64,000 nt of DNA from Gyromitra esculenta (taxonomy: Eukaryota; Ascomycota; Pezizomycetes; Pezizales; Discinaceae), in assembly GCA_038503075.1 (NCBI GenBank), contig JBCAML010000010.1, positions 1,550,001 through 1,614,000 on the forward strand. The letters run 5' to 3'. Position 1 is the first letter of the stretch. Each line of letters begins with the position of its first letter. Shown here one piece after another: positions 1 to 13,294 of this stretch. The position numbers were made by a program, and so were the translations under genes. The notes under the pieces were generated by a model, which did not search any database, was not told the origin of the DNA, and worked only from the letters and a program-made list of their open reading frames with translations.

Positions 1-2780
1 TTGTTAGCTCCAACGCGGCGCTAACACTCCAACTACTTCCCATCAACCGCCTGCTTGCTGTTGGAGTTTTAACTACATAACCAATATACATGTAGGAGCC
101 CCCAAGGAACCCTGTTTTTTTGTTTTTTTGGCATGGATAGTGGTTAAATATACGAAGCTCTAGACGATATTTCACTTTCTTCACTTTACTCTGCTATTGC
201 TAAGCTACTTACTCCAACACCAGCCTGCTTTATACCAACCGCGAGATCGCCCGGAGTCTAAAAATAGCACGAATTTATCTTTTGCAAAAAGATCCCCTTT
301 TAGAAGTAAGGGAGATATGTCTCAAGGCAATATAGAAAAGCACTTCTGCCTCTATTTCTAGCTATCGAGAACCTACGCTTGAGAATACTTTCACAATAAA
401 AAGAAAACCGTACTTCCAAGAAAAACTTCGAGTGCCCATGCTTTACACTAGCAATGCTTCGAAAAGCGAATAAAAAAGAAGCTATCCCAGACGATCACAG
501 TTTCGTCATAGCCGTTTTATCCATTCATCATCCACCCTCTACCTCATCCAGCCCGAATCTGAAGATAGCATTCGCAGAATATCGCCTTTGGCTGGAGTCG
601 AAGTTAGCAACGCGACTTTTTAGAATGTGTAGAAGGCAATGATCTTCTCGTACCAGATGGAATCTTAAAGAATGGGGCCCCAGACGGTCCAATCCAAACC
701 CTTGTTAAACCGACGTGTGATGCGTGATGTGTGGAGAATTTGCATGTATGCTTCTCTCTCCGTGTCGATATTCATCTCTAAGCTCTTCCCCAGACCTCAC
801 CTGCGACTAGTCTCTGGAAAACCATCATTGTCATTCTTAAAAGTGGGTCTAAAGGTTGCGGGGGCTCGCTCCTACGGCAGGACATTTCGGCTCCTATTAC
901 CAGTTTATTATCCAAACGATAATTTGAATTGGGTGACGGAAGTTACCACAGTTAACTCGTTCATTATAAGTTCGGGTATACCCTTCAAAGCAGGAAAGCT
1001 CCCTAAATCACCTTCAGTTACATGTTTCAGCCATTTTTAAAGGCTCTCGATACCCCTAGTCCTCAGCTCTTGCATTTGGCAATCTTGTCTGTCCCCTATC
1101 AAGCACAGATGGTATACGTAAATTCGGTTGAGGAAGTTGAAGCGGAGAAAGCGGTCATAGGACTGATGACGATGAGTACTAGTACAGAGAGGCTTAGGAG
1201 GTACCTCATTGGTCATCTGGTGGCTTGCTGTACTACGTTGTACCCGCTACAAATATTTGTAGGTCACGAGCAACCAAGAAGCGGTTATTCCGATCATTCA
1301 TCGCTATAGCTGTGATATATTTCACTCGTTACTGCTGTTGAATCAAAATATTTCAATGTTATAAGCCCCTGGACAAGGTTTACCAAGATCAAACTACCGT
1401 GTCCCACGGGGTCGCGAGAATCCGGCGTTGCGAGGATTCCCATGCAAACTCAACGCCCCAAACAGATCTAGCCAATCAGGGTGTCAAATCTCGCAATACT
1501 GAATTCTCGCAGTCCCGGGCAACACGGGATTCTTTATATCTTTATTTAATTAAAACCTGGGCATTTTGTCAATCCGGCTGCTGCGGAGACGTCACAGTCT
1601 CGCAATCGATAAACGCATGCAAGCCGGCAAACCCCGCCAGAAAAACTAACAGTCTGAAACGTAACACAATCGTACAACTCTATAGTTATCCTTCGAACTC
1701 GATATCAGCCGCAGACAAGAAACAGGAAAGGTCAGGTACAGAATCAATAGATCCAATCAGGAGCTCTTCGTTACAGCTTTAAAAGTTTGGAGATTAAGCC
1801 TCACAGTTCTCCCTCCCGTTCAGCCGCGCGGTCATTACCCAACATTCTAACAAGAAATCTCAATATGCTTCTTTATCATAAAATACACTTCATCGTACAG
1901 CCATTCTAGAAGACCTGCACGTAACCAAAATCGTCGTTTCATTCAAGTTAGTCTAAATCGGTATATATGACCATAGTCAGGCCAGGTATGTGCGAATGAG
2001 GCTCTAACTCATGGCCTTGTCGGCCATATATGATCAATGGGTGTGAAGCATTTTCTGCCTGAATTCCTGGGTAGGGATGATCGTGGGGCGCCTATTGCAC
2101 TGTGCGCCATCTCTAGCTGCGTTGAGGGTTTTCAGAACTTGTGCGCACAGGTTGACAGCGAACCATATTTGCGCACACTTCGTACGAACCAGCCAAGACA
2201 ATTAGGTGGGCGATAACTGTGAGGCGGACATTAGATTAAAATCATGAAATCATATGCGCACCGGACGGACTTCAAGATCGCCTGCTTTATGTAACTGTTA
2301 CTGTAAGAAAATCCAGAAAGGGGAAAGCCGATTCTTGGTTTTGGGATACATGTGGTTGAGGCTCTTAGATTTTAGGGCGAGTTGGCGTACTACATGTACT
2401 GTTGGGAACATAAAAGCGCGACAAACGCGGAAATATATGCATCATCGATATATCTAATTGGTTAACTAAATGGATGAATATTGATCTATGAAGCCTTTGT
2501 GCCAGGATTAAAAGATAGATATTTGGTATATCGGGTATCCGAATGCTGGATTCCGGCGGATGCATCTTATAGGCTTGGCATTATTGTTCATCAAATATCA
2601 CTCGGCGCTAACCCGGAAGAACCAAGCTTGGGAGTGGTTTTTGACTCACTCGCTTGAATATTAGTCAAACATGCACTTCGAGACTTTATCCGATCTTCTA
2701 TCCCGTGTCACTGCTTATCTGATTTGCTGAGCTATGCTGGGGCCCTGGAATCTACGGCTGAAAAGAGCAACTCGTGAAGC

Positions 2781-2799
2781 TAGATAGATAGATAGATAG
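2781..2799. repeat. (TAGA)n microsatellite
   Basis: About four and a half tandem copies of TAGA in otherwise unstructured AT-rich DNA. Confidence 0.8.
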
Positions 2800-4856
2800 T
2801 ATTACATACACGCATCCGGGCCTTAGGCTATGGCGGTCGTGAAACCAGATCCTCATAGACCTTAGGCCAGTTTTTAGGGTTTTTTCATGTGAGCAGGAGC
2901 TCTTGAATGCACTAACTACAGAATCGGTAAAAGATCCAAAAGCTGGAAAAAAAAATTCACGATAGACGTGGTTTAAGCTAAGAATAATTCCTAAATAGTG
3001 ATATAATATCTAGCATGGTTTAATTTCTGTGTATGTACGTGGCTTAATAGGTTTGGTTAGGCACGGCATCAATTGTTATTCGGTCCAGTTTTGAGTATGT
3101 AGCCTCTCTTTAGATTGAGCGTAGACGTAGGGAAGTTCTAAAATAGGTGAATTTTGACGTTGTTTTCAGTATTACTAGATCCTATCTGTTTCCATATAGC
3201 GATAGCGAAATACGAAGCACAGTGAATGAAAAATGTGCATAATCTGTTGATATACGTATGCCTAGCTTAATTGCGGCCACAACTGTTCGAACTAATATGG
3301 CGCCCAGAGCTCCAGCTGCGCGAACTTACTAACTACAATTTTTGCAAACAACCCAAGCCTTAATGGTCAACAAAAAATCATAACATATCACCTCTCCATA
3401 ACTATTCTATTTCCCTACCAGCGTTTGCGGTTACTATAGCAGTAAATTCCCTATTTCGAATTTTGTACCATAAAGCAAATATATGTTCTCTGCTGCAACA
3501 AATCATCAGCCTATCCACGCATGCTCTATATGTGTGGTGAGTTAAAATCAAACCTAAAAATGGCGGAAACTTCGCTGGGAACTTACGAAACTTAGATAGC
3601 AAGTGGAGGTCAGAAGTCTTACGCTGGGTCGTGGTCACAACACTGGATAAAAATTACAACTTTGTTTCAGCGATCGGGGATAACAATACGGCTAAGCTTC
3701 AGCACGATCTCAGTTGTAAATGCACCAACATAAGTAGTACATGTACGTATATCTCATGGCTTAGTTGGAGTAAAGTGTCTTCCCGGGTGCGCACTCAATT
3801 AGTAAATGGATGCCTGCATGCTGTGTGGGGTTGTCCCAGCCACCTACCCATCCACCCATATATGCCGACACTCGATATTCACCCACGCATGCTAGCCAAC
3901 ACGGGACTTCCCAAGACCTCCAGAAGTTTCTGAAGAGGGATAATATCTGTTAAGGCTGGGAAGTGGGGGTTTATAGCGGCCCGGGAACCGAATCTCCCGT
4001 TGAAGTGAAATATATACATATACCTATTGTAAATCTTAAGCTTGTACGAGTGTCGTTTTGCAAGCCTTTTTTTTTATTCTCCTAGCCTGTAGCCCACGCT
4101 TTCCCCCTACCTTTTTTTTACTTTTTTTTTGTTTAACTCATTAATTGTAACTAGCACTAAATCTATGACAATACATAAAATATCATATCCTAATAATCTC
4201 AACTCTTTCTTCATATTCCATCTTCTTGACCACTGTAGCCCACGCTAATAATAGACCATAATCTGAGACAACACGGGATGTTTCTTAGGTTTGTGTTTCT
4301 AGATTCGATACGCAAGGCGAAAGTTGCCCTAGCTGAGTAATCCTGTGATCCATCTCGTTCCAACCGGGAGCACCTAGGGAATACTGTGGCTCAGTTGGTT
4401 GAGGGTTGTGGGGCCTATACGGGTGAAAGACATTTAACGGCTAGCAACGTTTTCTTGTATACGGTTTCTATTACATCTAGTTATCCTTGTATACACTTAG
4501 CTACATGGTCTTAGAAGAGAAAAGGTTTTATAAAACATAAGTCTTCCTTTATTTTTTAGTGTTTGTCTCAATCAACTATTAGCTATACGTATATTGAGAG
4601 GATATTGCCTGGTTATCTGAGATGTACATGTTTCCCTTAAGTTTTACATTCCGGGTTATCTATTAGCCCCTATATACATGTGTAAACCATCTAGATTTTT
4701 CTGATGTTGAATTGTTGTCTCAGAGAAATTTTCTGCTTTTGGCAACCAAACGCATACATACATATCGATTGGTGCCTTAGATATATGTTTAGTTGGCTTT
4801 ATATACTTTAAAAATTTGAGCTCACAGTCGATCACTCGATAGAGTTCAGGGTTGGC

Positions 4857-4950
4857 TAAACAACACCTAGATAGATAGATAGATTAAACAACACTTAAGT
4901 AAGTAAGTAAGTAAAATTCATTTATGCATCTAAGCTAAACAACACCTAAG
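4857..4950. repeat. Compound repeat: TAAACAACAC units with (TAGA)n and (AAGT)n
   Basis: The 10-mer TAAACAACAC occurs three times (about 4857, 4885 and 4936). The first copy runs into a TAGA run and the second into an AAGT run. It looks like local duplication with two different microsatellite expansions of a CCTAR or CTTAAG tail. Confidence 0.65.
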
Positions 4951-6214
4951 CAAAACTGACATATCATATCTCGTAGGCTTGAGAACAGAAATGGAGGTAT
5001 ATCTGTAATTTTATCGCAAATAGCTACGTAGGATTAATTTGGGCTTATGTAGACGAATGGAGGTGGGAGGTTAGTTGCCATACTAACTAGAAATAAAATA
5101 AAGCCTGATTCTTTCATGGTCATAACCCTGGATACATAGCAACGGGCTCTAACCCCTAACCCCTAGAGCGACAATTGACAACAGGGAACAAGAAACTAAA
5201 ATCGCAGTAAGATCAAGAAGCTCCCTCACTTGTTTAGGGTTTGTCAAATTACTTATTTATGACATGCCGTACATGGTAGTTGTGGGGCCGCGCTCGTTGC
5301 TACCTAGCTAGATTCACTAGGGGATCCAAACCGGACTTTATTTTCTAGCTTGAACACGAGTCTAAGGTTCCTCATAACAGCGGGCTAAGGGGCCTATCAC
5401 TGCGATATCCCCAAAAACAATATCTAAAGCTCTTGAACGCGTCACCGACTGTTAAGCAAGAGGTGGTACTCGAGAAGAGCATAGAGATGGCAGCCTAGTG
5501 GGTAAACTACACCAAAAATAACCGTAGCCCTGATGATGGGGATAATGAATTAGATAAATTTTTACTTTGAAGATAGCTTCCCGAGCTTAGACTAATAATT
5601 GATTATACATAGGTAACTATCCTTTTGTTAAATCGCCCGGGAATTTATTCTGGCTGTAGGAATGTGCTGATATACTTTAATTCTGACATCAGTTGAATCC
5701 GAATCTGAATTGGCAACAGACCATAGCCAATTATCCTCTGGTGATAGCCTTTGGTGGTATCTATACAGAGAACCGGAGACATTTTGTGGGCAATTCCGGA
5801 AGCGAACCTAGTCCTGTATCTATATACGTTGCCTGCCCAAAATCCCATGATAAGATTAAACTAAGAAGAGTCTGGAAACTGTATTAGATTTCTCAATGTG
5901 CCTACGCCCTCGGTAGATATTGCTACTAGATCTACCACGAACCGTGTTCTGGATACAAATGTAAAGAGAGAGACTTTATTCCTTTTATACATGTGGGGGA
6001 GGTGCCGAGCAAAACCATCTAGAATCCCGAGAATTTTACCCGAAGATGACACCTACACACCCCCTAAGACCTATAAAAAAATACAATCCGTTTCTACATA
6101 GAATGATCACAATCTATCACTCGATCTCAGTCCTGCAGGAGTCTTGGTATTATTAGCGCACAAACTAAGTTTTCATTCGGTGATAAGTTTGATATGATTA
6201 TATAACGGTTATAA

Positions 6215-6298
6215 TCCGTCGTGGTGTAATGGTTAGCATCAGCCGCTCTCATCGAGCACTGCTCCGGCTAGATCCGGGTTCAATTCCCGGCGACGGAA
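6215..6298 (+). tRNA. tRNA-Glu (anticodon CTC) with a 12-nt intron
   Basis: A full cloverleaf can be drawn. The acceptor TCCGTCG pairs with CGACGGA, the anticodon stem AGCCG with CGGCT, and the T stem CCGGG with CCCGG around TTCAATT. The anticodon CTC (6248-6250) is followed by A37 and an intron at about 6252-6263, the canonical position. The D arm has the A box TGGTGTAATGG. The discriminator base is A at 6298. All stems are perfect, so the gene is probably functional. Confidence 0.93.
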
Positions 6299-6541
6299 TA
6301 GTTCATTTTTTCCAAAATGATTTTTCCACGCAGTAAGCTAAAAACGAAGGTTTCCTGTTCTTGACTTCCCAAAGTATATATTCAAAAGTTTTCCCCACGC
6401 CAAGTGAGCTTAAAGCAAAACTCGCCAAACCTCGGAGATATATCACTCATACTTTATTTTTTAGTTCGAAAAAAAATCGACACCTTGATATCGCAAAAAA
6501 CTACCGCTCCTAAAAAAACAGAGTAGAAAAAAGCAAGTGAC

Positions 6542-8460
6542 TCAATAAAGTTTCTTCGAGACCTTAATGAAGATATGTCCATCCGTCTGTCTCCCTTCGT
6601 TATCAAACAGGCTAACAAATCTGTATCCTTCTTGTAAACGGTCAACCCGAATACAAGCCCAAGCAGCAAGATCATCACGTCCAAACTCCTCATCATGAAT
6701 TTTAAACCTACGCCACATCAGCACCATCGCCACTAGCAATAAAAAAAGGGGGAGAGTAAAATACCTCACGAAAGCCAAACCTTCGATAACATTTTTAACA
6801 CCCATGAACTCCATCTTCTCACCACCCCACGAACACTCAATGCCCCTCTTAGCCTTTGTCCTCCCCTTTGGTCCGGCGGTCTCATTGACGTGGAGCTCTG
6901 CTTTGACATACGGCTTAAAGCCCTTGGCTGTATCGCTCTTCTCTGGCATTGGGATAGCTGCGCCGGCGAGCACCTCGATTCGCAGATCCAGCGTCTTGCG
7001 GATGGGGCCGGCGATATCACCTGATCTATATCCGCGCGGTTTCAGTACATAGCCGCCTTCGCCGGCGAACATGCCTTCGTTCAGCATCATTCCTTCATCA
7101 CACTTTTGCCAGTTGAGGGCAACGAGTTGGACGCCGCGACGCCAGAATGTGGTCGGGTCGGCGTTTGAGGAGGAGAAACGGAGCCCGAACGGGTATACAC
7201 GCATAAGGTGGTGCTTATTGTGTGTGAAAATTGCGTCGGCGTATTGTTGGTGTAGGTTTGCGAATACCTTTTCGCTGAATGAGTATACATGATTTGGAAT
7301 CAGTGAGGTTGGGTGTGTGAATGGAGAGGGCTCCTTCGCTGGGAAGTGATGCGAGGAACAGTAGATTCCGAGTGCGGCAAGTGTGCGTGTTACTTTGACC
7401 TTCTTGGGCTTAGTCTTATTGGCCCGCTTCGAGAGTTCTTCAAGTTCGCTATCGGATGAGGATGTATCTGCTGGAAGCGTTGGAGCGCGCGCAACATTGC
7501 GGGGTATGGGTGCAGCCGGTCCTGGTGGTCCTGGGGGGGCCATATATTTCGACTTGTCTGTGTCAGTTTGGTCCCATTATATAAAAGGAGGGTTAAGAAA
7601 AGTACCTTGACAAGGATCTTCCTTCGCAGTTGCATAGGGCTCGGAAGCTCCGTGACATCTTCAGGTTCAATTCCCTGAACCAACATATCATCCCACTCCT
7701 CCCTCATAATCTTCACAATCTTCTCCTGCTGCACAGGCCCCGCATGACACTCCAGTGAGATAATAATCGGACCCTCTCCAGCACCTCCTTCCCACGCTGT
7801 CCCCTCGGCTGAAAAGCTATGCTTTGCTACAGCTCGACACACTTTCCGGAACGAAATCTCCTTGGTGAGCGTATATCCATGGAACACCTCGGGCTCGCCG
7901 TCATCACCATCCCACACATCGATCTCGATGCAGCGACATCCACGACGCAGGACAGATTTATATCCATTTGCCGTGCTGGTACCGTATAGCTGGTGGCCCG
8001 TAAGATACGTATTGTGGGAGGAGCTAATGAAGTAGTCACACAATGGATGAGACCAATCTTTCGTGGTCGGTTCTGGGAGCGCAAGCGCGTTGTTCGTCGG
8101 GGCCGAGAAATACGATACAAATTCGTCAAAGGTGATGCTGGAGTCCGATGCTATCAGTTTTTGGGCAGACTGTGGCTGGGAAGGGTGGAAGACGCGGGAG
8201 ACCCAGCCGGAGATACCAGTAGAGGTAGAACCAGGGTCGTTTCCGGATCTATCGTCGTTGATTTGCACTCGCTGGGTGTTGGCCAGGAAAGATTTGAAGG
8301 CGGTGACGGGGAGGGTGTCTTTTTTGGTGAGGATGGAGAAGATTCCACGGAGCTCTTTGAGGATTATGGGGGAGGTGATTTGGAGGGGTTTAGAGCTTGC
8401 GCCGAGACTTGCTACACCGCCGCCAGCACCGTGAGGAGAGGTTGTTAGTGGGGTAGCCAT
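6542..8460 (-). CDS. Phosphoinositide-specific phospholipase C (X, Y and C2 domains)
   Basis: Three exons: 8460-7606, 7552-6765 and 6707-6542, giving 602 aa. The product should hydrolyse PIP2 to diacylglycerol and IP3 at the plasma membrane. After a low-complexity start (about residues 1-25) comes an EF-hand-like region ending in ITFDEFVSYF. The X domain follows, with both catalytic histidines visible in SSSHNTYLTG and VFHGYTLT. The Y domain carries LMRVYPFGLR and FWRRGVQLVALNW, and a C2 domain closes the protein (FKIHDEEFGRDDLAAW). Intron 1 (7605-7553) follows KILVK and is phase 0. Intron 2 (6764-6708, 57 bp, phase 2) splits AFVR from FKIH. Intron 2 keeps the frame and has no in-frame stop, so an unspliced protein is possible. 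There is no N-terminal PH domain, as in many short fungal PLCs. I leave the symbol blank because fungi often have several PLC paralogs. Confidence 0.92.
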
Positions 8461-10968
8461 ATGGTGGAGTTTTTGATCTGGTGAGGAAGTTTATGAGAGT
8501 GGGGTATTCGGGGGTTTTGAAGATTTATAGCTGGGCAATCCTGTTTGTCCCCGCAATGGTACAGTATAGACAGCTGGATAGAAGTGTTATCGTCGAAATC
8601 ACAGATCTTACAGCAGATTTATAGCAAGAGAAGATGGATAGATACGCAGATCAACGAAACATGGTTTTCCCCGTCCCCCGCTCCCAATTGAATTAAAATA
8701 ATACTCCTGCCACAGCGGAAACGCGTGGACAATCCTGCAACCAACTAGGATTCCCTCTTCACCCGCCAACGCGTTTGGTGAGGGCTGGATTTTCAGCTGA
8801 GATTGCCCCTGCAGCCGATAGGATCGGGGAAAACGGGGCGTTCATTCATCATAGCTGAAACAGACAGTTGCTGCCTGCAGCCCGAGTCTTGAACAGAATA
8901 ACAGATTCAGATGCGACTCATCTTGCAATTGAGATTTGCTCTGTAGATATCGTGGAGCATTATTATTCTACGCGGGGAAGCGGGGTTGATGCGGCTCTGC
9001 GACCGACCGACGTCATCACGCTTCAGTCGTTCTTCAGTAGAGATTTCTTCGCTCTAGACAGTTATCCGTCCATCAACATATCCAGAAAGTTTATCGCTAT
9101 TTCTGCAACACCCGTCTTTGCACATAATGAGGCTTTTTGGGGGGCTGCCGTGTCGTCGTGGCCGAAACATGCATATTGCTCGGTTAGTGCTCGGTTTCCA
9201 CGGATATCTCGGTTTCCACGGGTATTGCGGTTTCTGGGTCTGTCCCATGTCGCGGGTAGCGAAGGCTGAAAAATGGATCGAGGTGCCGGCGAAAGGGATA
9301 CGCCGGGTTGGGCGTTGGCTAGATGCTTACTGCCGGGTACTGGGGCTGTGGCGGAGAGATAGCGATGCATCACGCAACATCACTCGAGCTTAGTTCCATA
9401 CGCTGGAGGTTTGAGACAGACGGATTCTGAGGATCTGTAGTCCTGCCGCCAGACCCAACTTGCTAGGGGGATTGTTTTTGGACCAACCTAGACTCGTGTG
9501 CGCCATTTGCCCATCAACTACCGCCCTCCAGCACGAAGCAATTTGCGAGGATGGCCTGGAGTTGTACGCAACCCAGTCTGTTTACCCACCACCCGCGAAA
9601 TTCAGTAGCTCGCTAGATATTTAAGCTGCCGGTCCTAATGTCGCTTACTCAATACCGCCAGTATCAGAATAACAGGCGCTGACAGCGGAAATCTCGCACA
9701 GTGACCCCGATTCGGGATCCATCACTCGAGGCAATCACTCGTCATCACTCGTCAAAACTAAAATCGACACGTGAATAAAAACCTTCTCACCCTCTTTCCA
9801 CCCACGGTGTGGGGCTCGGTCTGAACGGCAATACCCAGCTCCTTCTATCCTTCTAGGCAATTTGGCAAAATCACATGCTGCCATATGAGGAGGATACGGA
9901 TAAGTTTTGGGGGGCGTCGAAGGAGAGGGATGCGTTAGTTTTAGGAATTTCGGAGAGATAGTTCGGTTTGGTTATGGCGTTTAGGAGTTCGGTATGGGGT
10001 TGGTTTGTAAAGTAGGTTTTGGATTTCAGTAGGCTGGACTTATTCTGATCTTGGGTTGCGCTCGATGCAATTAAGCTGTCGTGGAGATCAACTACCTTTC
10101 TTTTCCCTTTTTTTTAGCGGTTATGTAGTATGTTTCTTTTTTTTGAAGGAAAATATCTTTATGGATTGTTGACGCCGTCTTGACTACATGTGTCTAGGAG
10201 TTAGAGTAAGAAACTACAGGGCCTGCGCCATTCCTTTATTTGTTCTCGCCCTTTTGGCATATCAAAAGTGATGCTAATAGCAGAACTCTCTTCACGAGTT
10301 CATCTAGCAGAGAGATAGCGGTGTTCTCAGCCAGTAACACAATTGTTTCCGGTACTACATGCAGTCCACCAGTTTCACCCAAGTCCCTTGTTGGCTAGTC
10401 TCCACCATACTATCTAGTGTCCAGCCCCACACGTGCCAGAAGCAACGCTCATGAATACAGGATTTGCAAAAATCAAGCACTATCATAACGCGTGAAAGAA
10501 TGGCCTACCTGAAATAGTGTGGAACAAGTTCCTCTCTCACACGGCCAAGTTGAAATAGTGCTTGGCAGAAAGAGCTTTTGTGGTTCATATCCTGCTAACT
10601 CCTTTTTTTATTTTTTATTTAGTAATTCATCTTCACGGCCAATGTCTCCCTGCCCACCCACACCACAGCCCTTGCCCTTCTACATGATGCTTCTTCTGGG
10701 GAATTATGTCTCGAAATTACTTTGATGGTTAGGATATTTTTTAAACTAGCCCGGTGCACGCTGAATCGAGTGACTTATCATGACCACACCTGACTATAAA
10801 ATAGAACAACGATATGACGAACGTACTGCTATTGCTTCAATTCTCTTAAATAATCATCACGCGTACATATACATGTTGGTAAATAGATCAGATATGAAGG
10901 TAGTGTCATCATACAACTTCTGTATGGCTACATTCCAACAAGCCCCCCCCTCAAACAAAACCGCCTCT
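8461..10968. other. Intergenic region between the PLC and epoxide hydrolase genes
   Basis: No supported gene. It holds the PLC promoter side, a short tandem duplication of TCGGTTTCCACGG at about 9179-9215, and a few ATCACTCG repeats near 9720. The ORFs here are short and featureless. Confidence 0.4.
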
Positions 10969-12561
10969 CTAAGCTTTGTCTTTCTGCATAGCATTTACGA
11001 ACTCTCGAATATCCTCCGCCAGAAGCTCTGGGACTTCCATGGCAGCGAAATGGCCACCCTATACGCACGAAACACATTAGCGCTGTATCACACCTTCAAC
11101 GTTACTCCAGCAAGGGTTTATGCGATACATACCCTATCATGTCTCTTGGCCCAGACCAGTTTCTCGCCAGCATTTAGCTTCACCACCGCCAAGGGCGTGG
11201 GCACGAGTTCTTCTGGGAAGTAGGAGAAGCCGAGCGGCTTTATGAAGTCGGGTGTGAGTTCTAGATTCCCGGGAATGGCGATCTGAGAGATAGAGGTCAA
11301 TATGTGAAAGGAAGCGATATCAGCCAAGAGCAAGATGTACCTCGCGATATGGATATATCGCCTTTGGAAAGGTCTCCGTAAACCACCAGAGGGTTACAAG
11401 CTGGAGGATTTTCTCAACAGGTGGGGTCTCGTCGCTCCACTCGATGATTTTCTCGCCAATCCTACAATTTGTAGACACAAATTAGCTACTTTGTGTATGA
11501 TGGGCTATCAGGGAGTAATTTACCATGCGAGTAAACCGAGAGGGTTGCTAGCAAGGACGTGGCTAATCGTGCTTGGTCTTGTGGCATGCATTATAGCATA
11601 GGCGTTTCCGGTGGTACGAAATTCCTTAGCACGTTCCAGGCCAGCGAGGTCGATCTCGTCAAGCCCCTCTGTGGTGATTTCTTTGACGAAAAATAGGTTT
11701 ACTTTCCATTATTTAGTTTCTATAGATTATCACCCTAGCTTAAAGCGCGAGAAAGGGGCTTACAATGAATTCCTGTTGAGAAATTTCGGTTAGCAACATT
11801 TTCTACATCATAGTTATCCAGTGCAACTAAGGGTTTTCGCCATGTGCTTACCTCTACATTCAGAGTACTTGCTTTGCAATGTTCTGGCTAGGACGGCTCC
11901 GATGTCCCCGCCCTGAGCTACATATCCCCCGTTAGAATCACCAAAGCCTAGCCCTACCATCAACTGATTGATCAAGTACGAGGCGTCTGCTTGTCCAAAG
12001 TCTTTATCTAGCGGTGGTTGCGAGGAAAACGCATATCCTGGAAGGCTCGGAACGATGACGTGAAAAGCGGGGGAAGTTGAGGCGGCCAAAATGGGGATTA
12101 TGTCGAGGAATTCGACGAAGGAGCCTGGCCACCCGTGCATCAGGACCAGCGGAATCGCGTCCGGGTTCTCGGAGAAGGCGCCAATAAAATGAATAGTGTA
12201 TTCTCTTCCGTCGCTGTTTTTGACTTCAGCAGTGTATTGCGGGAACTTGTTTATTTGCTCCTCGTGCTTTCGCCTAATTGCGGTCTTGTTAGCTATTGGA
12301 TTGTGTGGGATCAGAATTACAGCTGGAGAGAAAAACACCTCTCCCTCGGTGGAACACATACCAGTCAAAGCTACTTTCCCAATAGGCCTTTGTCTCCCTC
12401 ACCCATTTATTGGTAACCCCAAATTTCTCGTGTGAGCCTTCGTACGTAGGCGGAGGAAGCTTGCTCAGACGCAACAAAGTCCCGAAATCATCAAGATCCG
12501 CTTGCGGAATTGAGATTTTGAATGGCTTTGGAGAGAGCGTTGCATTCTTTGGAATTGACAT
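10969..12561 (-). CDS. Epoxide hydrolase, alpha/beta-hydrolase fold (downstream tandem copy)
   Basis: Seven exons: 12561-12362, 12273-11852, 11772-11764, 11701-11524, 11461-11341, 11282-11133 and 11058-10969, giving 389 aa. The family opens epoxides to vicinal diols. An epoxide-hydrolase N-terminal region (residues about 10-80, ending FDWRKHEEQINKFPQY) precedes the catalytic domain. The oxyanion motif HGWPG is at 113-117, the nucleophile Asp190 lies in QGGDIGA, and the catalytic base His363 lies in GGHFAAME. Exon 3 is only 9 nt (completing Gly-Ile-His); its position and size match the neighbouring paralog. The acceptor of exon 4 is a weak AAAG, also shared with the paralog. No signal peptide is seen. 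The paralog lies 733 bp upstream in the same orientation, so this is a tandem duplication. The substrate cannot be told; detoxification or secondary metabolism are both possible. Confidence 0.88.
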
Positions 12562-13294
12562 TTTTGATAGGAACTTGCAATTGCTGGCTACTGTTGTTTT
12601 TTCGGTATGCCCAAGCTCTACACTGCGGGGTAACCGGTTTTATAAACAAATAGATCTAAATTACTAGCAGCTACCACCAGCGTCCCGCTTAGGACCCGGA
12701 AGCCCGGCTGGTCGATATCCCGGGTCTGGAACCTGCCGCCCCCGCGATTTGCTGGCTGTTAACGTAGCTAGATCTGCATAACAGCGTATGTTGTTTCTTT
12801 ACAAAAATTACTCAACTGAGGTTTGGCCGATAATGTTGGGTTAATAAGCCTCCTAAAACAGCAAGCAAGATTAGTAGGGTGTCAAGGTTCCACAGCAGAA
12901 CAGATCCGTTGGAATGTACCAGAGGCAGTGAGTCAGAAGCAAGCTTCTCGCCCGTTCAAGCTTGCTGCCGAAACCTGCTGTCGTTATTGCTCTCTTCTTC
13001 TGAGGAGCTCCGGAAGAGTCATAAACACCGTGATAGCCAACGGTACATAAATTACTTAAAAGGTCAAGGATTGGAATGGCGTGATGTATGTAACTTGACC
13101 GGTTTCGGCAGGTGTTTAATGCGCCAATACCGAGTGATTGTTTGTGATACGAAAGAACGGAAAACAGGTACAGAATATCTCAAACGCCCAAATCATGACC
13201 GAGATTGCTTGAGTTTCGTAAGTACATACACGATTGAATCGTAAGATAAACAATACATCCCCTATCCAACAACCTACCTTCAACCTCTTGCAGC

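Larger units (their letters stand above)
1..6214. other. AT-rich stretch without a convincing gene
   Basis: All open frames here are short, lack recognisable domains and do not join across plausible splice sites. I see only simple repeats (positions 2781-2799 and 4857-4950) and an isolated tRNA A-box-like string near 4387. It is probably intergenic or decayed repeat sequence. Confidence 0.5.

Noticed and set aside
454..1782. Series of plus-strand frames of 62-127 codons
   Set aside because: No domains, no consistent codon pattern, and no splice sites that join them.
4387..4398. TGGCTCAGTTGG, a perfect tRNA A box
   Set aside because: No B box or pairing acceptor arms within range; likely a chance match or a fully decayed fragment.
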